In this document: positions 1-7,304 of the stretch, piece after piece
Numbering within the stretch: the stretch's first letter is position 1
Layout of the letters: each line of letters starts with the position of its first letter
Source: DASXUC01 sp036505015
GTDB taxonomy: Bacteria > Sysuimicrobiota > Sysuimicrobiia > Sysuimicrobiales > Kaftiobacteriaceae
Assembly (NCBI GenBank): GCA_036505015.1
Contig: DASXUC010000008.1
Location: forward strand, 1 to 40,020
Reading direction: 5' to 3'
Length of the DNA stretch: 40,020 bases
Translations under genes and position numbers: made by a program
The notes under the pieces: generated by a model
Database searches by the model: none
Told to the model about the DNA's origin: nothing
Seen by the model: the letters and a program-made list of their open reading frames with translations, nothing else

Positions 1-369
1 GTTCAGCGGGATCGCAAAGACGCTGCCTTCCTGCCACTCGAATGTCCGGCGCGCGCCTGAACCGTTCCAAACTTCGCACGACCCGCGGCCTCCGACGACG
101 AAAAAGACTTCTTCATATAAGTGCTGGTCCACGGCGGTGGACTTGCCGCCGGAAATCTCGAGGACGAATGCGCTGTCGGTGTCTTCGGCGCCGGTGAGCT
201 GGATGTAGGCGCCTCTAGCGTCGAGGCGAGGCCAGGGGACGACATCCACCGTCTTGAGGTCGTCGACGGCCAGCCCTGTCACGACAGGGATCTGCTCGCT
301 CTCCAGAAAGCGGCGGAAGGCGGTGCGGCCCCATTCCTCTGGAAGGCGGGTCGGTTGCTTGTCTTCCAT
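1..369 (-). CDS. Cupin-domain protein (3' end outside window)
   Basis: An open frame runs on the minus strand from an ATG at 369 to the window edge (123 codons, no stop). The visible protein starts MEDKQPTRLPEEWGR and around residues 83-97 reads QHLYEEVFFVVGGRG, then SVFAIPLN at the edge. These stretches match the first cupin half of the bicupin at 3647 (HMYEEIFFVVEGRG and SLFAIPLN), so the two genes are paralogues. The H-x3-E-x6-G pattern is cupin motif 1, which normally binds a metal. The gene is transcribed divergently from the transporter-catabolic operon; a -10-like TATACT lies at 403-398 on the same strand, without a convincing -35. Its substrate is unknown; an aromatic-ring or keto-acid related role is inferred only from context. 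The frame is confident, the function is not. Confidence 0.8.
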   Translation of the reverse strand, partial: MEDKQPTRLPEEWGRTAFRRFLESEQIPVVTGLAVDDLKTVDVVPWPRLDARGAYIQLTGAEDTDSAFVLEISGGKSTAVDQHLYEEVFFVVGGRGSCEVWNGSGARRTFEWQEGSVFAIPLN

Positions 370-406
370 TGCGGCCTCCGACGGCGACTGTGAATCAAGT
401 ATAGTA

Positions 407-435
407 CGAGATTGCTTCGCTTCGCTCGCAATGAC
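407..435. repeat. Half copy of the CATTGCGAG dispersed repeat
   Basis: This segment reads CGAGATTGCTTCG and continues to CTCGCAATGAC. It is the same sequence as the right arm of the hairpin repeat at 3574-3635, but here only one arm is present. It lies in the divergent gap between the cupin gene and tctC. Elements of this type are common dispersed repeats in metagenome-derived high-GC bacteria; no function is assigned. Confidence 0.75.
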
Positions 436-518
436 TGCCGACGGCCGCAGGAACGCGGTATGACAGATGGAAGGAGGTTCGAAATACCCCCAACTGAGCA
501 GTCGGAGGTGGCATCCAG

Positions 519-1520
519 ATGCGAGCAGTCGTAGTTCTCCTGCTGATCGCGTTAGTCGCCGTACTCCCCGCGCAGGCCCAGCAGCCAATCAATCTCCAGG
601 GCAAGACGGTCACGATCATCGTCGGCTACCCGACCGGGGGCGGCTACGACCGCATGGCGCGCATCATCGCCCGCCACCTGCCGCGGTTCCTTCAAGGGAG
701 CCCCACGGTTATTGTGCAGAACATGCCCGGGGCCAACAGCATCATCGCCGCCAACTTCCTGTACACGAGCGCGCCCAAAGACGGTCTGACCATCGGCGCG
801 TTCAACCGCAACCTCGTGCTCGGCCAGCTGGTGAAGGTCGAAGGCATCCGATTCGACATGAGCAAGTTCGCTTGGATCGGCAGTCCGTCGGCCGAGACGA
901 CGATCCTGGCGATCCGCTCCGACATGCCGTTCCGCACCGTCGCCGACCTCCAGCGAGCGAATCCCGCGATCATCGTCGGTGCGACCGGTCCCGGTGCCAG
1001 CACGTACGACTTCCCGCTGCTGCTGAAGGCGCTGCTGAAGTTCAACCTACGGATTATCAGCGGCTACCCGTCGAGCTCCGACATCATGCTGGCGGTGGAA
1101 CGCAAGGAAGTCGATGGGCGGGCAGGGTCGTACTCGTCGATCAAGCCGTTTATCGACCGGGGTTTGGTCCGCGCCGTCATCCGGACGCGCGCATCGGTGC
1201 CGGCCATCGCCTCACTGCCGGTGGACGAGAATCTGGCAGGGGACGCCACCGCCAAGGCGGTCATGGCGCTGCGCTCGATCCCGGAGATTATCGGCCGGCC
1301 GTATGTGGCGCCTCCGGGCACGCCGGCGGCCTACGTGCAGATGTACAACGACGCCTTCGCGAAGATGTGCGCCGACAAGGATTTCCTCGCCGAGGCGACG
1401 CCGCAGGGGTTCGACATCGACTACACCAACGGCGCCGAATCGCTGAAGATCGTCAATGAGGTGCTCAACGCATCGCCAAGCGTGGTGAGGGTATTCGCGC
1501 AGTTCTTCAGGTTTGAGTGA
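519..1520 (+). CDS. tctC: Tripartite tricarboxylate transporter substrate-binding protein (TctC/Bug family)
   Basis: Periplasmic solute-binding protein of 333 residues that would capture a carboxylate and deliver it to TctAB. The N-terminus is a signal peptide: a hydrophobic stretch at residues 3-15 and a cleavage site after PAQA (about residue 20). The TctC/Bug pattern is clear: GKTVTIIVGYPTGGGYD near residue 27, VQNMPGANSIIAANFLY near 68, and a C-terminal lobe with APPGTPAAYVQMYNDAF. The start is supported by GGAGG at 504-508, 10 nt upstream of the ATG. It is the first gene of the transporter triplet, with tctA and tctB downstream. The ligand cannot be read from sequence; the adjoining protocatechuate genes make an aromatic or tricarboxylic acid likely (inference). 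Confidence 0.93.
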   Translation: MRAVVVLLLIALVAVLPAQAQQPINLQGKTVTIIVGYPTGGGYDRMARIIARHLPRFLQGSPTVIVQNMPGANSIIAANFLYTSAPKDGLTIGAFNRNLVLGQLVKVEGIRFDMSKFAWIGSPSAETTILAIRSDMPFRTVADLQRANPAIIVGATGPGASTYDFPLLLKALLKFNLRIISGYPSSSDIMLAVERKEVDGRAGSYSSIKPFIDRGLVRAVIRTRASVPAIASLPVDENLAGDATAKAVMALRSIPEIIGRPYVAPPGTPAAYVQMYNDAFAKMCADKDFLAEATPQGFDIDYTNGAESLKIVNEVLNASPSVVRVFAQFFRFE

Positions 1521-1530
1521 ACAAGACCAG

Positions 1531-1569
1531 CCCCTCACCCTTACCCTCTCCCCCGTTCGGGGGAGAGGG
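1531..1569. repeat. CCCCTCACCC palindromic dispersed repeat
   Basis: CCCCTCACCC is followed by a perfect inverted repeat: CCCTCTCCCCC (1544-1554), a GTTC loop, and GGGGGAGAGGG (1559-1569). A second copy with the same leader is at 4832-4867. It sits 10 nt after the tctC stop, inside the tctC-tctA gap, and could form an RNA hairpin that lowers tctA relative to tctC expression. There is no T-tract. Confidence 0.85.
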
Positions 1570-1596
1570 CTAACTCGGGGGCTCGTTTAGTAGCTG

Positions 1597-3108
1597 ATGC
1601 TTGAAGCGCTGTGGCTGGGCCTGACTGAGGTCCTCCAGTGGCACCCGCTGGGCTTCATGCTGCTCGGCGTGGCCATCGGGTTCTGGGTCGGGCTCCTGCC
1701 CGGCCTGGGGGGCGCTACGACGCTGGCCCTGCTCCTCCCCTTCGTCTACGCCATGGCGCCCGTACAGGCATTCGCGTTCCTGCTCGGCATGCATTCGGTC
1801 GTGGCGACCACGGGAGACATTACCTCCATCCTCTTCGGTATCCCGGGGGAGGGGACGACCGCCGCCACGATCCTCGACGGCCATGCGATGGCGAAGAAGG
1901 GCGAGGCGGGCCGGGCGCTGGGCGCGGCGCTGATGAGCTCGCTGGTGGGCGCACTGGTCGGCGCCGTCGCGCTGGCGCTGGCCATCCCGATCGTCCGTCC
2001 CGTGGTGCTCGCGTTTGGGTCTCCCGAGTTCTTCATGGTGGCGATCTTCGGCATCGCGTCGATCGCCTCGCTCAGCGGCCAGGGAGGCCGGTCGATGCTG
2101 CGCGGATTTCTCGCCGGTGCGTTTGGGCTGATGCTGGCGGCGGTAGGCTCCGATCCGCAGGCCGCCAATCTGCGCTACACGCTTGGCTCGCTGTATTTGT
2201 GGGAGGGGCTGGGGATCGTCCCCGTGCTCGTCGGGTTCTTTGCCATCCCGGAGATCATCGACCTTGCCGTGCGGGGCAGCGCGATCGCCGGTGACGCGCC
2301 GCCGACCCGTCTCAGCGGCGTCATGCAGGGCGTGAGGGACACATTCCACTACTGGTGGCTCACGGTGCGCTGCAGCATCATCGGCATGTATATCGGCATC
2401 CTGCCGGGGATGGGCGGGGGCGTGGCGCAGTGGTTGTCGTATGCGCACGCCGTGCAGAGCGCGACAGATGCCAAAGACCGCGCGAAGTTCGGCACGGGCG
2501 ACGTGCGCGGGGTGCTGGGGCCGGGCGCGGCCAACAACTCTAAAGAAGGGGGCGCGCTCATTCCCACGGTCGCCTTCGGCATTCCGGGCAGTTCGGCGAT
2601 GGCGATCCTGCTGGGAGGCTTCTTCATCGTCGGCCTGGTGCCGGGACCGGACATGCTGACCAAGCACCTCGACGTCACGTTCTCGATGGTCTGGACGATG
2701 ATCATCGCCAATGTCGTGACCGTGGCCGCCAGCTTCATCTTCCTGCAGCGTCTGGCCAACCTCACCAACATCCGCGGCACCCTGCTGCTGCCGTTCATCG
2801 TGCTGCTCACGTTTGTGGGCGCCTATACCAATAACAACAGCATGGGCGACATCGTGGTCGCGCTGATCTTCGGCGGGCTCGGCTACCTGATGATCCGCTA
2901 CCATTGGCCGCGGTCACCCCTGGTGTTGGGGCTCGTTTTGGGCGAGATCGCCGAACGCTATCTGTGGATCTCGACGGCGCGGTACGGAACGGAATGGCTG
3001 ACGCGGCCGCTCGTGCTGGTGCTGATGGTGCTGACCGTCCTGGTCATCGCCAGGCCGTTCCTGCAGGCTCGGCGGCAGCAGCGCAGGGACCTCCCCGATG
3101 CGGCTTAG
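1597..3108 (+). CDS. tctA: Tripartite tricarboxylate transporter large permease (TctA)
   Basis: Inner-membrane permease of 503 residues, the usual length for TctA, with about a dozen hydrophobic segments. The two family signature repeats are present: GLLPGLGGATTLALLLP at residues 32-48 and GILPGMGGGVAQWLSY near 266-281. Other family blocks are DITSILFGIPGEGTTAATILDGH and NNSKEGGALIPTVAFGIPGS. It would couple import of the TctC-bound carboxylate to the ion gradient together with TctB. The ATG at 1597 gives the canonical N-terminus; no good Shine-Dalgarno site precedes it, so a weak start after the upstream hairpin is likely. Its 3' end overlaps tctB by 11 bp. Confidence 0.95.
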   Translation: MLEALWLGLTEVLQWHPLGFMLLGVAIGFWVGLLPGLGGATTLALLLPFVYAMAPVQAFAFLLGMHSVVATTGDITSILFGIPGEGTTAATILDGHAMAKKGEAGRALGAALMSSLVGALVGAVALALAIPIVRPVVLAFGSPEFFMVAIFGIASIASLSGQGGRSMLRGFLAGAFGLMLAAVGSDPQAANLRYTLGSLYLWEGLGIVPVLVGFFAIPEIIDLAVRGSAIAGDAPPTRLSGVMQGVRDTFHYWWLTVRCSIIGMYIGILPGMGGGVAQWLSYAHAVQSATDAKDRAKFGTGDVRGVLGPGAANNSKEGGALIPTVAFGIPGSSAMAILLGGFFIVGLVPGPDMLTKHLDVTFSMVWTMIIANVVTVAASFIFLQRLANLTNIRGTLLLPFIVLLTFVGAYTNNNSMGDIVVALIFGGLGYLMIRYHWPRSPLVLGLVLGEIAERYLWISTARYGTEWLTRPLVLVLMVLTVLVIARPFLQARRQQRRDLPDAA

Positions 3109-3574
3109 AGGACAGGTGATCTTCAGCGGTGCCGTCATGCTGGTCGCGCTATGGGCGTTGTACGCGACCAAGGACTGGTCGATCAAAACCGCCTTGTATC
3201 CTCGGGTGATCGGCGTCCCGTTTCTCATTCTGGCGGCCACGGAATTCGTGCTCAGCCTGCGCGGCCCCGATCCCGAGGGGACCGGCCGCGCGATGGATGT
3301 GTCATTTGACGTGACGGTGCCGCCGCCCGTCGCTATGCGGCGCACGCTGACGACCATCGGCTGGTTGCTCGCCTTTTTTGCCGGCATCTACCTGGTCGGC
3401 CTCCCGTGGGCGGTGCCGCTGTTCGTCTTCTTGTACGTGAAGGGCCAGGGACGGGAATCGTGGCTCCTGTCGCTCGCGCTGGCGGCGGTTGCCTGGCTCG
3501 GATTCTACGCGCTGTTCATCCGGCTGCTCCATCTGCCGTTCGCGGAGGGATGGCTTCTTCAGCTCTTGAGGTAG
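3098..3574 (+). CDS. tctB: Tripartite tricarboxylate transporter small permease (TctB)
   Basis: A 158-residue protein with four predicted membrane segments (about residues 6-23, 31-49, 86-106 and 112-150 as two close helices). This is the size and layout of TctB, the small, poorly conserved membrane partner of TctA. TctB is assigned mainly by position, directly after and overlapping tctA. The stop codon TAG (3572-3574) shares its last base with the first base of the CATTGCGAG hairpin repeat. Confidence 0.85.
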   Translation: MRLRGQVIFSGAVMLVALWALYATKDWSIKTALYPRVIGVPFLILAATEFVLSLRGPDPEGTGRAMDVSFDVTVPPPVAMRRTLTTIGWLLAFFAGIYLVGLPWAVPLFVFLYVKGQGRESWLLSLALAAVAWLGFYALFIRLLHLPFAEGWLLQLLR

Positions 3575-3635
3575 TCATTGCGAGCGCAGCGAAGCAATCC
3601 CGAGATTGCTTCGTCGCTCCGCTCCTCGCAATGAC
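3574..3635. repeat. Palindromic CATTGCGAG dispersed repeat
   Basis: The left arm begins GTCATTGCGAG at the last base of the tctB stop. The right arm ends CTCGCAATGAC at 3635, with inner arms GAAGCAATC/GATTGCTTC, so the whole forms a long imperfect hairpin. The single-arm copy is at 407-435. It fills most of the 72-nt gap between tctB and the bicupin and may act as an intercistronic stabiliser or weak terminator (inference). Confidence 0.85.
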
Positions 3636-3646
3636 AACAGGCGACG

Positions 3647-4876
3647 ATGACGGATAAGTGGCAGGAACCCGAGGGCTATGCGCGTGCGGGCCACGGCAAG
3701 TGGAAGCGCCCGCCGGCGCAGTACGACGTGTTCATGGACGGCGAAGGCGTCCCGGTGTACCGCGGCGTCGGGGTGCGGCGGGTGCAGGACCTTCCGATGC
3801 GGCCCTGGGCGCGGATGGGCGGCAACGGCACGTTCATCCAACTCTACGGCACCGAAGGGATCTGGGGGTGCTACGTGGTGGACATCCCGGCCGCGGGCGC
3901 GCTGCACCCCGAACGCCACATGTATGAAGAGATTTTCTTTGTGGTTGAGGGCCGTGGGGCGGTGGAGATCTGGACGAGCGACACCAGCCGGCGCGACGTG
4001 ATGGAATGGCAGCCGGGGTCGCTGTTTGCGATCCCGCTGAACACGCATCACCGGCTGATGAACGCGACGTCGTCCGGACCGGCGCTGCTGCTGGCCGCGA
4101 CCACCGCCCCGATGGTGTTCAACCTGTTTGCGAATCCGGACTTCGTCTTCAACACGCCGTACGTGTTCACCGACCGCTACGACGGCAGCGAGGACTTCCT
4201 GCGGCCGGCGCCGATGGAGTACGAGCCGGATCCCTTCCGCGGGTTGGCGATGGTGGAGGCCAGCATCATTCCCGATGCCGTGCGGATACCGCTGCCGCTG
4301 GATAACCGGCGCTCGCCCGGGTTCAGGCGGCTCGAGCCGCACCTGGCCAAGAACGTGTTCTACCAGTGGGTCGGCCAGCACGAATCGGGACGCTACTCGA
4401 AAGCGCACGCGCACGAGTCGGCCGCGGTGCTGGTCTGCATCGGAGGGAAGGGCTACACCTATGCCTGGCCACGGGAAATCGGGACGCGCCCGTGGGAGAC
4501 GGGTCAGGCCGACAAGGTGGTGCGCCAGGATTACGAACCGGTGGGCATGGTCAGCGCCGCCCCGATGGGCGGGCAGTGGTTCCACCAGCACTTCGGGACC
4601 GCCAAAGAGCCGCTGCGGCTGATGGCGTGGTTCGGCCCATTCGGCCGCGGCACGGGGCGCGAACCGGGGCGGCCGGGGGAACAGGTTCTCGACAAGAATG
4701 CGATGGACCTCAACGAAGGCGGCAGCAGCATTCCCTACTGGGACGAAGACCCATTCATCCGGCGGGAATACGAAGCGTTGGTGCGGCGCGAGGAGGTCGA
4801 GTTCCGGATGGACGAATCATTCTATCAGCGACCCCTCACCCCATCCCTCTCCCCAGAGGGGAGAGGGCAACGTTGA
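3647..4876 (+). CDS. Bicupin protein, possible ring-cleaving dioxygenase
   Basis: A 409-residue protein with two cupin halves. The first half has HMYEEIFFVVEGRG near residue 92 and NTHHRLMNAT near 128. The second has SKAHAHESAAVLVCIGGKG near 249 and QWFHQHFG near 308, giving an H-x-H-x-E...H metal site in the C-terminal half. The overall layout resembles gentisate 1,2-dioxygenase-type bicupins, but I cannot place it in a specific enzyme family. The first half is paralogous to the divergent cupin at 1-369. The last 14 or so residues (LTPSLSPEGRGQR) are encoded by the CCCCTCACCC repeat, so the native C-terminus was probably extended or replaced when that element inserted. It is followed after 4 nt by the class II aldolase gene. 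Confidence 0.85.
   Translation: MTDKWQEPEGYARAGHGKWKRPPAQYDVFMDGEGVPVYRGVGVRRVQDLPMRPWARMGGNGTFIQLYGTEGIWGCYVVDIPAAGALHPERHMYEEIFFVVEGRGAVEIWTSDTSRRDVMEWQPGSLFAIPLNTHHRLMNATSSGPALLLAATTAPMVFNLFANPDFVFNTPYVFTDRYDGSEDFLRPAPMEYEPDPFRGLAMVEASIIPDAVRIPLPLDNRRSPGFRRLEPHLAKNVFYQWVGQHESGRYSKAHAHESAAVLVCIGGKGYTYAWPREIGTRPWETGQADKVVRQDYEPVGMVSAAPMGGQWFHQHFGTAKEPLRLMAWFGPFGRGTGREPGRPGEQVLDKNAMDLNEGGSSIPYWDEDPFIRREYEALVRREEVEFRMDESFYQRPLTPSLSPEGRGQR
4832..4867. repeat. CCCCTCACCC palindromic repeat inside the bicupin 3' end
   Basis: Second copy of the element at 1531-1569: CCCCTCACCC leader, then CCCTCTCCCC (4845-4854), loop AGA, GGGGAGAGGG (4858-4867). It is translated as the C-terminal tail of the bicupin, and the stop codon lies 7 bp past the right arm. 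Confidence 0.88.
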
Positions 4877-4880
4877 GACG

Positions 4881-5606
4881 ATGACCCGAGCCGTGCTGAC
4901 GGAGCAAGACAGTGCCATCCGCGATCAGGTCGCCGTCGCCTCCAACGTGCTGGGGCTGGAGGATCTCGGGGATTTCATCCTCGGGCACGTGTCGCTGCGT
5001 GATCCCGATGGGCGCGGCGCGTGGATGAAGGCCACGGGCTGGGGGCTGGAAGAGATCACCCCGGATCATGTCCTGCTGGTCGGCTGGGACGGTGAGGTCC
5101 TGGCGGGAGACGAACGCCGGCACATCGAGTGGCCGATCCACACCGAGATCCTGCGGGCGCGTCCGGACGTGCACAGCGTGGTCCATGTGCACGCGCCGCA
5201 TGCCGTGGCGTTCGCGTCGCTGGTTTCGCCGCTGCGGCCGATCTCGCACGAGGGTGCGATCTTCGCGCCGCCGGACGTGGCGCGGTACACGAAGACGGGC
5301 GACCTGATCATGACCGCGGAGTTGGGTCAGTCGCTCGCCGAGGCGCTCGGCAATCGCAATGCCGCGCTGATGGTGCACCATGGGATCGTGACCGCGGCAG
5401 TGGATGTCGAAACCGCGGTGGTCGATGCGGTCCTGCTGGAGCGCGCCTGTCGCAAACAGCTGCTGGCGATGGCGGCCGGGGAATTGCGCACGTGGTCCAG
5501 CGATGAAGAAGCGCGGGCCAAGCGCAGCAGGATCTATCCACGGAAAGTGATCTGGGACTATCTGGTCAGGAAACTCCAGACGTCACACCGGCGCGGGGCG
5601 GACTGA
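4881..5606 (+). CDS. Class II aldolase/adducin family protein, possible 3,4-dihydroxyphthalate decarboxylase
   Basis: A 241-residue zinc-dependent aldolase or decarboxylase. Catalytic and metal-binding residues of the family are visible: E83 and H87 in IEWPIHTEI, H102 and H104 in VVHVHAPHA, and H167 in MVHHGIV. The family includes fuculose-phosphate aldolase, ribulose-5-phosphate epimerase and the 3,4-dihydroxyphthalate 2-decarboxylases that make protocatechuate. Position immediately before pcaC-pcaH-pcaG favours a decarboxylase feeding protocatechuate (inference). The ATG at 4881, 4 nt after the bicupin stop, is chosen because upstream codons in this frame lie in the repeat and in the bicupin shadow. 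The stop overlaps the pcaC ATG by one base. Confidence 0.85.
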   Translation: MTRAVLTEQDSAIRDQVAVASNVLGLEDLGDFILGHVSLRDPDGRGAWMKATGWGLEEITPDHVLLVGWDGEVLAGDERRHIEWPIHTEILRARPDVHSVVHVHAPHAVAFASLVSPLRPISHEGAIFAPPDVARYTKTGDLIMTAELGQSLAEALGNRNAALMVHHGIVTAAVDVETAVVDAVLLERACRKQLLAMAAGELRTWSSDEEARAKRSRIYPRKVIWDYLVRKLQTSHRRGAD

Positions 5607-6007
5607 TGGATTCTCGCTACGATCAGGGCATGAAGGTGCGTAAGGAGGTGCTCGGCGCGGACCACGTCGAGCGGGCAATGGCGCAGGCCACGGACCTGGA
5701 TGCCGACTTTCAGAAGTTCATCACCGAGACCGCGTGGGGATCGGTGTGGTCGCGGCCGGGGCTGGACCGCCGCACACGCAGTCTGGTCACCATCGCCATC
5801 CTCGCCGCGCTGGCGCGGGAGGAGTTGGGGCTGCACCTGCGGGCGAGCCGCAACGTCGGCGTCGATCCCAAAGAGATCACCGAGGTCCTGCTGCACGTGG
5901 CCGCGTACGCGGGGATTCCCGCGGCCAACCAGGCGTTTGCGATGGCGAAGCACGAACTGGCAGGAAGCGAGGAAGCAGGGAAGCGAGGAAGCGAGGGCAC
6001 ACGATGA
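5606..6007 (+). CDS. pcaC: 4-carboxymuconolactone decarboxylase (PcaC, CMD family)
   Basis: A 133-residue CMD-family protein. It has the typical core: DRRTRSLVTIAILAALAR near residue 52, LHLRASRNVGVDPKEITEVL near 74, and AYAGIPAANQAFA near 98. The enzyme decarboxylates 4-carboxymuconolactone to 3-oxoadipate enol-lactone. Assignment as PcaC rests on the family together with adjacent pcaH, pcaG and pcaB. The start ATG overlaps the aldolase stop (TGATG). The last ten residues are encoded by an 8-bp tandem repeat, so the native end is probably near HELA. The stop overlaps the pcaH ATG (ATGA). Confidence 0.92.
   Translation: MDSRYDQGMKVRKEVLGADHVERAMAQATDLDADFQKFITETAWGSVWSRPGLDRRTRSLVTIAILAALAREELGLHLRASRNVGVDPKEITEVLLHVAAYAGIPAANQAFAMAKHELAGSEEAGKRGSEGTR
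5962..5993 (+). repeat. 8-bp tandem repeat, four units, at the pcaC 3' end
   Basis: Units are AGGAAGCG, AGGAAGCA, GGGAAGCG and AGGAAGCG, followed by a partial AGGG. The repeat is translated as the PcaC tail and ends 10 nt before the pcaH start, so its purine-rich units double as Shine-Dalgarno-like sequence for pcaH. Confidence 0.9.
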
Positions 6008-6729
6008 GCGGCATCCCCGATTTCCCGCCGTACTTCTACGAGGGCTACCGGGCGACGATCAAGCGCTCCCCGCGCCAGGCGCTGATTCCGATCCCGCGGA
6101 CGATCTCGGAGACGACCGGGCCGGGTCCCGCGTTGAGCGAGGTCAGCGGGGAAGACAGCGACCTGACGACCAACATGGGAACGGGGCAACCGGCGGTCGG
6201 CGAGCGGATCATCGTCACCGGGCAGATACTCGACGAACACGGTACTCCGGTGCCCAGGACGATCGTGGAGATCTGGCAGGCCAATGCGGCGGGCCGCTAC
6301 CGGCACCGCATCGATCAGCATCACGCGCCGCTGGATCCCAACTTCCTTGGATTCGGCAAGTGCCTGACCGACGACCACGGTGTCTATCGGTTCACCACGA
6401 TCCGCCCCGGCGCGTACCCCTGGCCGAACCATCCCAACGCCTGGCGGCCGGCGCACATCCACTTCTCGCTGTTCGGAGACTCGTCGGTCTCGCGGCTGGT
6501 GACGCAGATGTACTTCCCCGGCGACCCGCTGCACGCGCTCGATCCCATTTTCAATTCCGTGCCCGAGGCGGCGCGGCCGCGGCTGATCGCGCAGTATGAT
6601 CACAACGTCACGGTCGAAGCGTGGGCGCTGGGGTATCGGTTCGACATCGTGCTGCGCGGGCCGCAGGCGACCCCGTTTGAACCGCCCGTCATGGTGCCGG
6701 ACACGGTGGAGGCCAGGCGCGGGCGGTGA
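6004..6729 (+). CDS. pcaH: Protocatechuate 3,4-dioxygenase beta subunit
   Basis: A 241-residue non-haem Fe(III) intradiol dioxygenase subunit that opens protocatechuate to 3-carboxy-cis,cis-muconate. All four iron ligands of the PcaH family are in place: Tyr99 in GRYRH, Tyr138 in GAYPW, and His151 and His153 in RPAHIHFS. The active-site Trp140 and Arg148 are also present. The N-terminal extension (residues 1-65, with GPGPALSEV) and the C-terminal YRFDIVLRGPQATPFE block match PcaH rather than PcaG. The ATG at 6004 overlaps the pcaC stop by 4 bp, and its own stop overlaps the pcaG GTG. A true catalytic subunit; confidence is very high. Confidence 0.97.
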   Translation: MSGIPDFPPYFYEGYRATIKRSPRQALIPIPRTISETTGPGPALSEVSGEDSDLTTNMGTGQPAVGERIIVTGQILDEHGTPVPRTIVEIWQANAAGRYRHRIDQHHAPLDPNFLGFGKCLTDDHGVYRFTTIRPGAYPWPNHPNAWRPAHIHFSLFGDSSVSRLVTQMYFPGDPLHALDPIFNSVPEAARPRLIAQYDHNVTVEAWALGYRFDIVLRGPQATPFEPPVMVPDTVEARRGR

Positions 6730-7304
6730 CGATGAAGCGCGCGCTGACCCCTCCGCAGACCGTCGGCCCGTTCTTCCACGGCGGCATGCTCACCCATCCG
6801 CAGAACGTGCTGGTCAGCGCGGAGACTCCCGGCGAGCGCATCCGCATTGAGGGGCACGTGTACGACGGGGATCATGCGCCGGTGTCGGATGCCGTGGTTG
6901 AGATCTGGCAGGCCAACGCGGGCGGGCGCTACCATCATCCCGCCGACCGCCGCGACGTCCCCCTCGATGGCTCATTCGTCGGTTTCGGACGGGCCGGCAC
7001 CGACGGCGAGGGGTTCTTCTGGTTCGAGACGGTCCGGCCCGGCCCCGTGCCGTTCCTGAGTGAGGGTGACCAGGCGCCCCACGTCAGCGTATCCGTCTTG
7101 GCGCGGGGTCTGCTGCATCACCTCTCCACCCGGCTGTACTTCGGCGACGAAACAGCCAACGCCGCGGATCCGGTGCTGCACCGGGTGCCTAACGGCCGGC
7201 GGGCCACGCTGGTGGCAGCGCCGGCGAAGGTGGAGGGGAAGACCGTGTACCGGTTCGACATCGTCCTGCAGGGCGACGGCGAGACCGTGTTCTTCGAGTT
7301 TTGA
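6726..7304 (+). CDS. pcaG: Protocatechuate 3,4-dioxygenase alpha subunit
   Basis: A 192-residue partner of PcaH. It opens with LTPPQTVGPFFHGG, the usual PcaG start, and has VEIWQANAGGRYHHP near residue 58 and VYRFDIVLQGDGETVFFEF at the end. The iron ligands of the beta subunit are not conserved (GPVPF instead of GAYPW, APHVSVSV instead of PAHIHFS), as expected for the non-catalytic alpha chain that builds the active-site pocket. The GTG at 6726 overlaps the pcaH stop by 4 bp; an ATG two codons later (6732) is the alternative. The stop overlaps the next ATG (TGATG). Confidence 0.96.
   Translation: MTMKRALTPPQTVGPFFHGGMLTHPQNVLVSAETPGERIRIEGHVYDGDHAPVSDAVVEIWQANAGGRYHHPADRRDVPLDGSFVGFGRAGTDGEGFFWFETVRPGPVPFLSEGDQAPHVSVSVLARGLLHHLSTRLYFGDETANAADPVLHRVPNGRRATLVAAPAKVEGKTVYRFDIVLQGDGETVFFEF

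Noticed and set aside
370..518. Promoter for the tctCAB operon
   Set aside because: A TATAGT (400-405) exists but has no -35 at proper spacing; not listed as a promoter.
1570..2904. 444-codon minus-strand frame opposite tctA
   Set aside because: Composition is typical of an antisense shadow (HRQD-rich, low hydrophobicity) and the plus-strand frame is a clear TctA.
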